A stretch of DNA of 64,000 bases, taken from the NCBI RefSeq assembly GCF_036370855.1, contig NC_088117.1, forward strand, positions 9,486,001 to 9,550,000, read 5' to 3'. The DNA comes from Dromaius novaehollandiae. Taxonomy: Eukaryota > Chordata > Aves > Casuariiformes > Dromaiidae. Each line of letters starts with the position of its first letter. The first letter of the stretch is position 1. The notes under the pieces were generated by a model, which was not told the DNA's origin, made no database searches, and saw only the letters and a program-made list of their open reading frames with translations. The translations under genes and the position numbers were made by a program. Below are positions 14,223 to 27,700 of this stretch, piece by piece.

Positions 14223-14256
14223 CGAGGAGGAGGAGGAGGAGGAGGAGGAGGAGGAA
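14223..14256 (+). repeat. (GAG)n trinucleotide repeat
   Basis: About eleven GAG units, ending the CpG-rich domain on the BARHL1 3' side. Confidence 0.9.
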
Positions 14257-14339
14257 GGGGGGTCGCTCCCAGCTCCGGGTTAATGAAGTGGGAAAGGAGT
14301 CTTTCAGAGAGGCCTGCAAACAAACCCCCTCCCCGGGCA

Positions 14340-14690
14340 ACAAACCCCGTCCCAAATCCTACATGGATTGACTTAAACCCAGGGGATAAGTGCTTTAAAT
14401 TAATCTCATTGAATAAGAATGAGGCCAAACAAAACTCTTTAAAATCATATTAAAAATCTATCAAAGGACAACTTGCAGTGGGTGTGCTTTTCATTTTGTG
14501 AGCGCGAAGGCAAGGCGCATACAGCAACCTCCCTTCCATTTACACAGCAGGAATGTGAATCAAAGACATTCTCTAATATTTAATTGTCCTTGTAGCCTTA
14601 GCAGATTCCTTCTCTTACATTAATGAAGTACAAGGCTTCGCCAGACGTTTGTAATTGCAATATTTAAATTTGCCACTTCACATCTGGAAG
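14340..14690. promoter_or_regulatory. AT-rich complex block 3' of BARHL1 (candidate conserved noncoding element)
   Basis: Non-repetitive AT-rich sequence begins abruptly after the CpG domain. It contains TTTAAATTAATCTC, ATCAAAGG (TCF/LEF-like), AATATTTAATTGTCC, CATTAATGAAG and GTAATTGCAATATTTAAA. Density of homeodomain cores and lack of simple-sequence character suggest a conserved element; no alignment was available. Confidence 0.4.
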
Positions 14691-17439
14691 AAGCTGTAAA
14701 CTCCCCTGGTAAAAGCGGCTCTGAACCAGTGCCGTAAAGCAGCAACAGGGTCCGGTTTGAGCTGGAACGAGCGCATGGGGCGACGGGGCAGAGTCCCGAG
14801 GAAAGCGCTGCTCGGGGAAGGGTGAACCGCCACGCCGGGTCCCTCGAGGAAGAGGAGAGGGTGGAGGGGAAGCGAAGGCTGGAGCTGCCTCCTCCGGGGA
14901 GCTCTCAGCAGAGTAAAGCAAAGCAAGCTTCCAAATAAATCAGTTCAGGGGAGACACCACACGCTGCAGACTCTCATCAGAGAACCTGCTACATGAACAA
15001 CGTCTTCTACGGGAGGATCTCGGCTGCCTCAGAAACCGCTGAAGGACCAGCCCTACCCCCAGCTTGCATGTGGGGACAGAGACTGAAGTCCAGTGTCCAG
15101 CTGGAGAGGACGGCAGAACCCGCCAAGCCTGGGTCCTACTCCTAGAGCAACCCCAGAACAGGGGGAAACTTTTCAGAGCAAGGCTGGAGAGCACTGCTCA
15201 CTGCTCACGGGTACAGAGGCTCGTGCCCGGTGGGCATGACCCTGGCAAGTCCTCAGGGACTGGGACAGGCTGCACTGGGGTGAAATTAGATAAAGCAGAA
15301 AAATGGCTTGGTTGAGGAGGGGCATCGATCCCATTGAGAAAACATGTAGAGGACTCCACCAGTTCTGCTCCAAGGATTACTTTCTCCCGGGGTACAGTGT
15401 CTCCAACACACAAGCTGTGAATGTTTGGTTTCTGTCAACTCCAGGCTCTGGATCTGAAACATCAGCAAGTCAGTGCAGCTGGGCTTGCCAGGACCAAACA
15501 CAGTCCTGGCTCTCAAGCCTCTTCTGGGCTTTTACCCAGTTTGAGGGCCATCTTCTGCCTCTGCTGGTATAGTTTTGAGCAGGACCACAACACTGAGGAC
15601 AGACAAGGAGCTAAATTCTGCTTCTCTGACACACCAACATACACAAATGCAAGAAATCAGCAGAATTGCTCTGCGCTTCTAATGGCTCTCTGTATTGCCA
15701 GTGAAGTCTCCTTCATCAGCACAGATCTGACCACAACAAGCTCAAGCACGCCGGGTTTTTTCCAAGGCAGAGAGTGGGAATGATCCTTTAGGACTGTCAA
15801 GACCACGTGTGCAAGGAGCTGTAGCCCTTGCCAGACAGCACTTCGGACGCACCAACACAGGCATTTCTACAGAGGCAGAAGGATCTCATCTGCAGACCCT
15901 CCTACGCACCTTGTTTCTAGCTATTTTACAGTTTTTCTAAACACACACACACAAAAAAAAAAAAAGCCAAAAAGGAGAGTCCAGAATAGTCATGACTTTT
16001 CCCCCTCTTCCCCCAAGGCTTATGGAGAAAACAAGCTGATGTGAACAGGGACGTTCTGCCACTTGCTGTCCTAATTATTTGGTGTTTCTCTGCAGTGGGG
16101 GTACTAATGTTAAAGTCTCTTGCGTTGGATCTAGACACCCTCTGGTAGTGGGTTTTCAACGGTGGCCTTTGTACCAGGGTTACCTCCTTGCTCTTCCTCC
16201 CAGAGCCTTGCAGCATGAGCGCAAGATGTTCCAGCTGCACAGGCAGGGCCACATCTGGGCCAGGGCTCCACTCCCAGGAAGAGCGCGGCTAAGCCAGGGT
16301 CTAATTCAAGCATGGAGCTATGCCTAATCCTGCATCAGCAAAGTTACAGACACACAACTGTGTATCAGCTGCGGGAGTGACATGCAGAAGCTCAGCACAG
16401 TCGGCCAGCCCCGTCCTGGCCAGCGCAAGGAGAGCAGGACGTGGGCTCCTCTTACCGGCGAGGGCCACGGCGCTGACGCGGGGACGAAGGCGCATGGCCC
16501 TGCCTCAGGGAGCTCCCAGCTGAGCAGACACGGAGCCAAACACAGGCAAAAGGCACGAGAGCCTCCCTGGGGAGAGCCAGGGCTCCAGGCCCCCAGAGCA
16601 GGGCTTGGAGGGGCAGGAAGGAGGGCAAACCCGAAGGGACTCCAGGTCTGACCCACAGGGAGCTTTATATAAGAGCTCCCTAACACCAGTATTTCCACAA
16701 AAGCAAACCACACCAAAACCAATACCTGTGCAGTCAATGCTGCAGCTGCACCCAGCTGATCTGAACTCTGCAAAGAGCTGACCTCCCCGTCCTTACACGC
16801 TGCACGGGCAGGCTTGCACCCAGCCGAGACCCACACAACACACACCACATACCTCAGGGTGAGCGGGTGCCTCCATCTGCTCTATGCCGGGGCTGTGCCG
16901 AGGGAACCCACCACCACGACCCTCTGCAGCTTCTCCGCATTTGGGTGCTCAGACGACCCAGAAGCCTCTGCAGCAGCCCCAGGCACCCAACCTGCCTGCA
17001 CAGCTGATGGACCACCGCAGCTCAGCCATCCCTGCTCCACGGTAAGAGCAACAACCTGCCCTGGTTTACTGAGGAGATGGTTTGAGTTGAGTTCCAACCA
17101 ACTCCAAGCCTGCTAAGTTTATCCTGAATTAGGTAGGGGTACAGTGATAAAACCAGCTCAGAGCAGAGTGGATCTAGAGCAGCTGAAGTGTAAATATAGG
17201 CAGAATTTGGTTCCTGCTCACCTAGCTGCAATTCAAACACAGTTGCAGAAAGGCCTTCAAGTTCATTATGAGCAAATTAGGCTTAGCTTCAGCTGTGCAG
17301 GCATTTCTTTTAACGCTTTCTTTTTTCTGTTTTAACAATCTCCTCCCCTTCTGTTCCATAAAAACTCCAGAAATCCAGACCTATCTGCTAAAAGATGGTG
17401 AAGCTGAAATAAAAAGGCATTCCAGGTTAAAAAAAAATT

Positions 17440-17610
17440 AATCACTTGTTATTCATCATAACCACTTGTAGCATTACATGCCTAGTTAATACAGAAAACA
17501 ATAAAATTTCCTAAAGTCTGACTGATGTGCTGTTGGGCTTTATTCCTATTACTATGAATTTGCCAATAGCGCCTATTAATTCATATGTGACAGTCAGCAA
17601 GGAGAAGGTC
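17440..17610. promoter_or_regulatory. TAAT-rich block in the intergenic region
   Basis: Contains ATTAATCACTTG, AGTTAATACAG, a mid-block CCAATAGCG and TATTAATTCATATGTGAC (with a CATATG E-box). It is complex rather than repetitive sequence. Candidate cis element for BARHL1; weak evidence. Confidence 0.3.
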
Positions 17611-18051
17611 ATATTTTTCCCCCTTATGCACAAGATCAGTTCTTCCCAAACTTATACTCTCTGCATCACTCTCTCTGAGTCATTTTCATCCTCAGGGGTT
17701 TCTTCTCTGTTTAAGTTGACATTTGCCTTAAACCTGATTGCCCTTCCAAATAGTAATCTTAATAAAATCAGGTGGGCTTCATTGTTTTTTATTTTAATCT
17801 AATAAATGCTAGTAACTCTCATTCTCTCTGCAAAACCATGGTTAATTTTATATTGAAGTATTTTAAACATCCTTCCTTCTCAAGTGTTCAAAACCATACT
17901 GCATTAAAACCTGCAGCACTCTCTTCGGCAATTGCCTGGGAGGAACAAAAGTCATTTTGGTTCTCAAAAGTTACAGTCAGTTGAGAAATTAAATACTTTT
18001 GCACTGATTGCTCTTCTCACTCCTTAGCCTGACTCACTATGGCCCAATACT

Positions 18052-18059
18052 AAAAAAAA

Positions 18060-18095
<36 letters not shown>

Positions 18096-18100
18096 AAAAG
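18052..18100 (+). repeat. (GAAA)n microsatellite
   Basis: An A-run followed by about nine GAAA units. Confidence 0.95.
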
Positions 18101-18861
18101 GCAAATGGGGAAAACCAAGAAGTGAAATCCATTAGCTTGGGCCATACTCAAAAAAGCAAAGCACAAGGCCTAGCCAGAACACAAAGACCGTTGATGTTAC
18201 AAAGCCGGGGTTACTGCTGGCAAGTGCCAGCCAGATTCTGTGAGGGCTTTAACGTTCAGAGAGGTGAGACAATTCCTTCATAGACTGCATTACATAATTA
18301 GGTATGACAATATGCTGCAGGCAAAAGAAAAGTTTGGAGATTGCTGGATTCTACCTCTGGCTCCTTCTGACAGCGACGAGGTTTGTTCCTAAACTCGTAA
18401 CTTTTTTGGCATTAAGTTTTGTGCCTGCGAGTTCTGCCCCAGAGGGACCGTGCACCGTTACGCTGAGGAGTTCTGTACAGTCCCACCAGGCTGCTGAAAT
18501 CAAGGAGACCACTTACAGGTGGCAACATTTGACTAATGGTCAATGCCCAGGGACAGACCTTGCACCAATGTACAAAGGAGAGGAGAGAAGGCGGCTGCAA
18601 CGTGGCTGCTTACCTGAGAGAGGAGCAGAAGTGCCCCACGGGCTAACAACAGGGAAGAGCAGCCTCCTCTCCTCTCCTTTTAACCCTGCACCTGGAAACA
18701 CCTACTCCACCACTACTTTTTCTCTAGTTAAAATTAAGCAACCAAACACACCCCAGAGTGTTTCTACAGATCTTTTAAATAGGAATGCTTCTCCTTTCTT
18801 AACAGACTTGTCTCACTTCAATATTAAATAGACATTTCTCCAAAAGACATATTTAATCTCT

Positions 18862-18867
18862 TTTATT
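18862..18867 (-). terminator. DDX31: DDX31 polyadenylation signal AATAAA (reverse strand)
   Basis: Reads AATAAA on the - strand 255 nt after the DDX31 stop. Variant ATTAAA hexamers lie at 18917-18922 and 18852-18857. The canonical one most likely defines the end of the mRNA near 18840. Confidence 0.6.
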
Positions 18868-19122
18868 TTCCTTGCAAAGAAACCTTAGAAACATGATACA
18901 TCTTCAGGAAGCTGCATTTAATTGCAGCAGTGCAACAGGACATGTCTGGATTCAATTCCATTTGGACCTATGGAGCAAGGGGGAGGAGGCTGAGATCCCC
19001 CAAGATCCCTCCCGTATTTGCCTGATAAATTGAAACACTCCTCAGTTGATTTGGCAGGTCACCCTGACCCCCAGCTGAGGCACTCCAGCAGGTTTCACAG
19101 CAAACGACTGGAAGGTCCCGAC
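18868..19122 (-). other. DDX31: DDX31 3' untranslated region
   Basis: About 255 nt between the DDX31 TAA and the best AATAAA. No structured element seen. Confidence 0.6.
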
Positions 19123-19270
19123 TTATGTTGGAATCTTCTGGTTGCCAGGTTTTCTCTGTTTTTTCTTCTTCTTGACCTTGGATACCCCAGTGTCCATCCC
19201 ACTGGAATATTCTGATCGCAAGATCTCAGCAAGGCGACGTTTGCCATGGGTCTTCTTGAGAAGGTCAGAC
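19123..19270 (-). CDS. DDX31: DDX31 last coding exon (basic C-terminal tail)
   Basis: On the - strand the exon follows TGCCCAG and encodes SDLLKKTHGKRRLAEILRSE, YSSGMDTGVS and the lysine-rich KVKKKKKQRKPG, then TAA at 19123-19125. The LAEILRSEYSSGM block is the vertebrate DDX31 C-terminal signature. The KKKKK stretch is a probable nuclear/nucleolar localisation signal. Its first base completes the Arg codon left open by the previous exon (AG plus G). Confidence 0.93.
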
Positions 19271-19914
19271 CTGGGCAGAGGGAAGAGAAGAGGAATTAGC
19301 ATTCCCTCTCTCTCAAATGCTGCTAGGTGGGTTACTTATTTTACAGCTGTGGAAAGTGACATTTGCGCATTAGCAGAAGAACAGCTTCCTCTTCTTGAGG
19401 CTTGATTTGAAATTCTGTCTCATGCAAAATTAGATATTGTTGTGACAGGTTTTCACAAAGGTGGCAAAATATCATGCCGTTTTTAAAAGCAAGCCTTTGT
19501 TCTGTACAAATGCTCTTGCAGGGGCGGTGGGGAGAAGGAGGGAAGGTTTTGCGCTGAAGGCTGATGAGTTAGGTGACACAGCAGTTAGGTTTTTTATTAT
19601 TATAATAATTTTCAAACAGCCTTAAGACACTGAACAATGGAAACATTTTATAAACAGAGCTTATATCCAGGGCTTGAAAACACAAAAAAACCAAACAAAC
19701 AAGCAAACAAAAATTCTTTAAAGAGTGTAAAACTACCAGACTCTTCTCTTGCAGGGTCCTGCAGGTATCACATGCACCTTACAGCCTTCCTCTCCAGAGA
19801 CCGGCTTTTGCAAAGGTAGCTGCATTTTGCCCAGCCACCACACTCCAACATGGATCTCCCTGCAGCCCTAAACTGCTGGCTATAAATATATAAACCACTC
19901 AGCATTTTTCCCAC

Positions 19915-20000
19915 CACAAGTTCTGCCACTGTCTGCTCTGTGACCTTGGGCAAATCCTGTCCTCATTCCTGCTGCTATCACCCTCTCTTATCTATTTAGA
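19915..20000 (+). repeat. MIR/CORE-SINE-like fragment
   Basis: CTCTGTGACCTTGGGCAAATC matches the central box of MIR-type SINEs (tgtgaccttgggcaagtc), with a decayed pyrimidine-rich continuation. An ancient copy, identified by eye. Confidence 0.55.
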
Positions 20001-21351
20001 CTGCAACTCTCTACTGCAGGACTTGTCATTCCCTACAGCGTTCCCATAGCCCTGAGCCCAATGGGGTATTCACATCTATTGGTGTCTGCAGATCCAACAC
20101 TTGTGTTTATTATGAAAAGCCAGAAGAGAGCTCAAAATCTTCCAGAGAAGTGAGCAGGAATCTTTCTGCCCCTCTAAATATGATGAGGGGATTGAACAGA
20201 AGTCCCATGTCCACTCCATGGACATCAGCAGTCCTAGAAGGTGCTGCCTTTCACAGTTCCTTCGAGTGGCCAGAAATGTGCTGGGGATTACAAACAGATA
20301 GAGCATTCTTGGCTGAAGCAACAGAGTAATTAATTCAACAGGCCAAATACACAAAGAAGGAAAGGAGAGTGAATCCTTGCTTGGCTGGCATATTTGCTCA
20401 CCTCCTTTTCTATAGGTTGTTTCCCCATCCCTGTGTAGGTCTCATGGCAGGCGTGGGTTTGGAAGGAAGGATCAGAATAAGGAGCAAAGTGTTACGAATT
20501 ACCTGCGAAAGAGGGTTTCCCTAGAAAAGGAAGCCTAGAAGGTGCAGGGGAGAAGACTCTGCTACCTTTGGTGTAATCCCCACTCTCACTCTAACTTGCC
20601 GGGAGCCATTTAACATCCAAGCTCTGCGCTGGTTGAAGGGCTGGAGACTGGACAGACTGGAGGAGTAAGATGCACAGCTTCTGCCCTGTTGGAGCCCACA
20701 GAAACTAAGCCAAAAAGATAACAATCAACTCTAAAAGGCAACCTTAAGGCTAATGAAGTAAACGTGATGTTCATAAAACCATACCTGCAGTACCTTCACA
20801 CGAAAACGTGCCGTGTTAAACTGCCTTCCTGAACGGTGTAAGCTACAGCAGCAAGGAGGTATTGCTGCAGGTGCGCACACAGTGCCAGGTCAAGGGGTGC
20901 CCTCAAACGGCCCAGCTCTGCTGGTAAAACTACATAGGGTGGATCTACAGTTGTATCCTCTTTGCTCAGTCCCCTCCATCACTTGATAAAGTTTCTCTTT
21001 GACACTTTCATTGTGTCTCCAAGCATTTACTACAGTAATTCGAGGGTTACCAGGCAACAGATCAGTTTACTTAACAACAGGGAACTATTTGCTGCTAAGG
21101 ACAAGTAATCCACCAGTAGCTGCCGGGCTGAGTTTCAGCTCAGCAGGAAGGTTGTCCAACACTTTATTATCAATCAGGTGAAATCATTGCCCAATTAGTA
21201 AATCAATACCCCCTGCTATGGTGATCAGCTGTACACAGAAAAGCAGGGATGCGGGAAAAGGGGAGGTTTCTCCCTCTAACCAGGGCCATGGAAATCAGTG
21301 GAGTTATGCTGTGGGACCTATGCTAATCACTGAAAGGAAGGGGAAAAAAAA

Positions 21352-21369
21352 ATATATATATATATATAT
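21352..21369. repeat. (TA)n microsatellite
   Basis: Nine TA units after a short A-run. Confidence 0.9.
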
Positions 21370-21559
21370 TGCTGCAGCTGTCAACCACAAGATGCAAGAG
21401 CCACAGGCAACAGTGATAATCTCTAGTGAGAGCACATTGGGCAAGTGCACTAGGATCCCTGGCCTGATTCTGAACCCTGCTATGTTGGTGTAAACCTCTA
21501 AAATCCCCTCTCTGCTCTACTGGTGAAAGTCTCTAGAGCTCTGCTAGAGCAGTCAAGAT

Positions 21560-21760
21560 AACAGCAGTGAGGAAAGGCGCCCTGTGGTTATGAGACAAAG
21601 CCCCAGAGAGCTGGAGCGAGACCTTGCTATTCTCTGAGTATTCTTGGGCAAGGTAGTTAACCTCTTCATCCTTCATGTCCATTCTCCTGCCTCATAACCC
21701 AGGATGACTGTATTTTCCCTGTTGCTGAAGGCTGGTGTGATGCTAATATAACAGGTGTGG
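21560..21760 (+). repeat. MIR/CORE-SINE-like fragment
   Basis: TTCTTGGGCAAGGTAGTTAACCTCTTCATC follows the MIR layout (cttgggcaagt-acttaacctct), with the flanks decayed. Confidence 0.45.
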
Positions 21761-24700
21761 TGATACTGGATACTGTGGCAAAGAGCTTCACAAAAAGGCT
21801 TGTAAATATACGATAGGTTCTGTCTGTGTTACAAATGCATGTTCCCATCACTGGGCAAACACATGGACTGTCAACTTCTCTTTCTGTGATCTCATGTTTA
21901 GATATCACAGAATACCGAGCCCTAATGAGAACACACCATGGTGATAACGGGCAGAGAAATTCACAGCCCTTTAAATTCCTCCTTCCAAAAGCAACCAACA
22001 GCACCAACACATGAGTTAGGAAGAACCTGTCCCTGAACACAAGTTACTTGGCTTCTCTGTGTTATTGTCCAGCGCACTGGGTGTTGAGTGCTGTGACACA
22101 CTGGATGCCGGGCAGATGCACCACTGGGCTCCTCCTCCTTTACCCTCTTACTCTAGATATGGGGTACTGAGACTCCCATAAAAGGCATACAGGAATTGGT
22201 AAGAGGAGCTGGCAGCGATGAGTTAGCATCACCTTGTCTTCAGCTGGGGGACACATCACACCTCCACTTGCAAGGCCAGTGCTTAACCCTAGACCCAAGC
22301 ACTGCTTTGGGCTACGTGCTCAGCCCTGCCATCACCAGCCCCCAAAAGACAGCGTCCCAGATAGGTGTCCCAGCTCTGTGCTGTTATCAGCATTGCCAGG
22401 TGTCCCAGGCATAGGCTAAAAAATGGGTCACCCCAGGGTCCATGTAATCACCTCGTTATCAAGGGAAGGGAAAGATGCATTGGATAGAGAGGGAAGACAG
22501 AAAGGCTAATAGTTGCTTGGTATGGTCTGAGAAACCTCCTCTCCTCATGGACAACAGAGCAAGGAATAAAAGATTCAAGTTTACAGCTGCCTGTGCACAC
22601 CTGTAATTAAATTTCAACCTCACAAAAGCTTGTACCAAGGGCCTCTGCAGAGAGACAACAAGGAAACAGAGGAGCAGTCCCCATAGGACTTTGTTTTATG
22701 CTGAAAGGCCAGGAAAGACCAGGCCAGAGCCAGATTTCTAAAGACAAAAAAGCTCTGCCCTCCTCCAGAAAACTGCCATCCTGGAATAATTTAGTCAGTC
22801 TTTAAGCACAATGAGAAACTCATGAATCTTGCTAAACACGTCACTGAATGATAAAGAGGTGGGAGAGGAGCCTCTAGGAGAAACAAGAGGGAAAAAATGT
22901 CCAGGGAAGGGAAGAGAATACAATTCTTCTTTCCTCTGCTGGTTTCATCAGCTTCAGCTTCCTTTCACCTTCTCCTGCAGAGCCACTTGCAGAGCGCTGC
23001 TCCCCTTTCCCCATCCCACGCAGGAGCCGCAGCGAGCAGCAGAGGTGCTGGCATTGCCCAGCCCTCTACCTCCAAGGAAATCTAATGCTATGAACTGGTC
23101 TCCTCTTCTGGTCCCTCAACTCTCACCTCTTTGCTCTGCTCAGAGTATCATTAAAAATCCTGGGCAAATCTTCATTCACCTCATTAAAAAATCCAGGCAA
23201 ACGCAACATGGGTAATTAGCCTGAAATCCTCTGTTGTTTTCAGCTCTGTCTTCTGCTCCACCACATGATACTAACTCACCACTACGTCCCATCTAGCTGA
23301 CATCCTTGATGCAGTGCACCTTCAACACACTCAACTTCTGACTTCCACGCATCTTGGGCAACGGATGGCTTTGTGAGTGCTGAAAACATCATCATTTGCA
23401 TTCCATAATCACTAACAAAATGCTGGAGTAACAGAATCAGGGAAACCTCAAACACGAGGAACTATACTACAGCCCAAGAATACCAGGACACATATATTAA
23501 AATAAGATTTGAGAATGTTCAACATAGCTGAGATCCTACAGACAGCTCCAAGGCACAAATGGAAGAGGAAGCAAAACATACCCAAGCTATTCTGTTTCTG
23601 TATAACTTCTCATTCATCTCTCAAGCACTACAGGTAAGATCGTAAGAATGATTCAAGTTTCACCAGCTATTTTTATCAGATTAAATGTGTTACAAAATGC
23701 AAATTATGCTCCTGGACGTAAAGACTATCAAACATTCAGGTGTGAAAGGACTGAGTGGCAATGGTAAGAAAAGGAATGAGTATCTGAATCCATTTTTCAT
23801 TTTCAGTTCCATATTCGAACATGTATGTTTTTGTTTCATTGATATGTTTGCTTCACGAGAGCTCTTCATCACAAGCTGATCTCCAAGCCAAAAGCTCCTA
23901 CACACCAGTTTAATGTACCTATACATCCATGGTTTCTCGGACATAATTTGATAGCTCAGGAGATGCCTGTGATGGTCTTTTTACCTAAACAGTGAGCAAG
24001 TTTGTGCTCAGGGACTTCTCCTTCAACTTAGTTGGCACTGCCAGTTGTTCCTTTGTCTTTAGAGACATGAAATGCTGGTGCAATGCAGTGCAGCAGGTGT
24101 GGTAACCTTTAACCAACTCACAATGTCTGCAGCAACCAAAGGAGCTCCTAGATTGCTCCAGCTGAAGAAGAGGGAGTATAAAGTCCTGATGCACAGACCT
24201 AGAACTCATGGTGTGTCTTTGGAGGAGAATGAAGTAGGCTGTTTCATTTATCAGAAAACATTTCAACATAGATCGCACTATCAATCTGCCTGACAGCATC
24301 TCCAACAGCTCTTTGAAATTGTGCCAGCAACAGAGCTGGGTTACCTCTGGGCCAAGGCTGCTGCAACACCTGCTTTTTCTACTTACAGTGTTGGATGAAC
24401 CATCTGCAGCCAATGCAACACTGTTCGGGTTGGTTTTTCTGTCGTTTTTTGGAGGGTGGGGGCAAGAAATTTATCAGCAATCCTACACTGCTCTCGACAA
24501 GTCAACAGATGGGCTAGGCACTGTTATCAGCTGATGCAAATACCAGCTTGGGAAGATGAAGGAAAATTACTACCCAGTCAGACCAAGCATCGAGTGCTGT
24601 TCCAGTACAGCCAGAGCACAGCAGTCTTCCTACCAAGACGTACTAAGCAGTAAAGCCCACCTTAACGAGTACTGAAGTCAGTTGTATTTCAGCTATATAG

Positions 24701-27700
24701 AAAGAGGAAGAACACAGATTCACTACCATCCCCTGGTCTGCACTCTAGGCAGAAAGGATGAAAGTGCCACTGGGAGGCTGGTGACCTCCCAGGATTCCTG
24801 CTTCTGTGAGGCTCTTTCCTGACCTAAAGGACAGAATACATTTCAATTAGAAAGGGCTGCTTGTTCTGGGTGGGTACCAAAGAGCACAGTTTTCCAACTC
24901 AGTGTGCAAGTCCTATTATTTCACTAAAAGATGGAGCAAAGGCTCTGTGCTGCAGCTGTAGTGGAACAGGACAGCAATAAAGGGCATTGCTGTGTGCTCA
25001 TAACAATCACATGGATTTTACAATTATAAAGCTTTAATCTCCTAACAGGACTTTGGTAACATCGCAATGTTGTAAGTAGGACTCATTTGTGTCCTTGAAC
25101 TGCCTTCGTGAGAAACAGTGAAGGCAATTTTTCCTTTCCCAGCAGGCATTTCTTTTCCTCCAATTTTTGGATCCCTTTGCACTTCAGTGCATAAGTCCAT
25201 GCTCTTACCTGAGGTCCAGTTTAGCTTTCTACAGCAAAATGCTCAAAACAAGTGAAATTCCTGATGGGCAGAATTCCAAACTTGCATTTTGACTAATTAA
25301 GTGATATTAGAAAAGCTGTAAATGCCACACAAAAACTGGCAGGCAAGCTGCTTCTAATGATTAGACAATTGCTGTGCAGGGAGACCCAGCTGCAGCCTTG
25401 ATTCGCAAGCCCTGTCATTAGAAGCATTAGTCTTTTCAAGATTGTCAATGCCAAGAAGTTCAAAGGTGGCATCAAGAATACTGGGGAGGGGAGAAGGTGA
25501 AAGGCTACCAGCTTTCACCCAAAGAGGACTGCTGCCGTAACCATGCAGAGGAGGACATGCTGGATTTACAAGGTAAATCTCCCAGCGAGAGTTCATCTGA
25601 CCACTAATGCTGAAGAATTCAGAAGATGAATTAGCACGATCCTGCAGACAAAATTTGAAGGGCGTGATGATGTTCATGTTCAGAGCAATGGCAATGCAAG
25701 GATGATGTAAATCAACTCCCTCAGACAGAAGCATTCTGGAGCACGTTATCTGGATCCCATATTAGTTAAGAGTTCAGCTTAAACTCTGAAGTGCCAGGGA
25801 ATTTTCACATTAACTATACTCATTTTTTGCACCTGTTGTACCAACTATGAATATTCTTTATACCCATACCTAAATCCAACCCTTCCGAGCATTCCTGGCT
25901 TTAGAGACATCCTGCAGCAATGAGTTCCACAGAATCTATTGAACTTAAAGACTTCGCCCTTTCTTTGTAATGGCACGATTTCACGAACACGGCAAATTAA
26001 GCTGTGACTCTCCATTATGGTGAAATCCTTTGGGAACATACTCCAGTCTTCCAGAGAAATCAATAGGGGAAAATAGACCCTCAGTCCTCCAGAGAATCCC
26101 ATAAAACCCCTGTGATCCATAGTGCAAAATACTGAGCAGTACAGGGATGCTAGGTGGAACAGCAGCAGGTCTTCGGCATCTGCATTGTGAACGAGTCAAA
26201 AGACACGTCTATCCGGCAGGCAAGCTACTTCCTGTGCACGCTGCTTCGCTGCAGGAAACGAAAGACAGTTAATCCCTCAATGGAAGTGGGATCAGCTTCC
26301 TTGCATCTACCCTTCAGTAAGGGCATGAGCACAGACACTTACTAAGCTGATGTGCTGTAACTTAATATACAGTGTCTTGTTCATGTGCTCATCTCTTAAA
26401 TAAATACAGCATTTCACCTCTCAAAAAGATCACGAGCGATTATTTTGCCATCTTCAGATCAAGTTTTGCAAGGACCACAACAGCTAAGGGGACGGTCTGT
26501 TTGCACAAAGAAGTTTAAAAAAAATGCATGAAAGAGAGCGGTTTCACATGCGCATTGAGCAGGAAAGGGCTGCTTCCACGTTTCAGCACTGAGAACCGCC
26601 ACACACCTGGCTGCTACGGCTTCCTCTCACCTTCCCCAAGCAGGCTCTGTAAGGGGACGGTAAGCACAAAAGGAGATTTGAAAAGAAACGAAAAGTTTTC
26701 TTTGTCTTCTTAAGGAAGCGTTTAATGATCCCCTTTACCTCGTTTTCAACCTGGGCTGCCTGCTCTTTATTCTCTGGGCAGGTGCTGAGAGATGAGGCTT
26801 CAGTGTGCAGACTGATTAAAAACAAGTATCAAATGTTTGGACACAATGTGTAATACGACCACCAACTCTCATGGCATCACGTGAGAAATATAATTAAAAA
26901 GATTGTTCTGTGACTGTGCTGTTATCATTTCAAGCCTTGCATTTTACAATTAAAAACTATTTGTCTTCTAAATAGCAAGCTAAATTCTGCTCCCTGCTTT
27001 GTCAGTGTGAAATCAAAAGCAATTCTCGGTAAATTAATTGCACTATCTTGAATTTATGCTGACAGAAACCAAATTTGAATCTATACTCACTTTTTTCTAA
27101 ACTATCCTATAAATACTAATATATCCTCTCACTCTCTCTTTTTCTTTTTTTTTTTCCTCCAAGTACACGTAGAGAAAGTTAATCAGAAACAAGTTTCATA
27201 GGCAAGAACAATTGTTGCATGACACAACTTTGGCTATTTTGCAGGGCCTTAACTTTCCAGATGCTCCTGGATTTGAAATCTGGAGCCTGAGCCGTGACGA
27301 ACCTGTACAAAGTCTGCCCACTTTCCCTGAGCTGCAATTATACACTCCACGTGCAAATGAGCTTTCAAATCATTCTCAGACCATTTGTTCTAAACACCTC
27401 CACGTCCCCCCAGCCCCACGCATCAGTGCATGAACTACTACTGTATCTTGAGCTTGTCCGTACTATAATGGGATGAAGACTTGGGGAGGAGGAATGCCGT
27501 CTAAAAGAGGTGCACGACAAGGGAAAAAGTAGCTCTAACAGAGTAGCAACATCACAGGAACAGAGAGAGGCATTGTTGCAGGCCAAGTAATCCTGTGACA
27601 CGCTACTGTCAGTCATAGCTTGACACCCTGCTGGGCCAGCAACACATCAAAGCCCACCCCATACCATCTTACATGCTCTTTATCAGCTAATCAGGCTATT

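Larger units (their letters stand above)
14691..18861. other. BARHL1-DDX31 intergenic region
   Basis: No exon or RNA gene recognised. It holds a CA/A tract at 15941-15965, a TAAT-rich block at 17440-17610 and a (GAAA)n array at 18052-18100. Open frames here are short and lack support. Confidence 0.65.

Noticed and set aside
13499-14428. 309-codon open frame on the - strand opposite the BARHL1 3' end
   Set aside because: Driven by GC-rich sequence and the GAG repeat (Pro run). Spans the poly(A) signal and the candidate enhancer; no domain seen.
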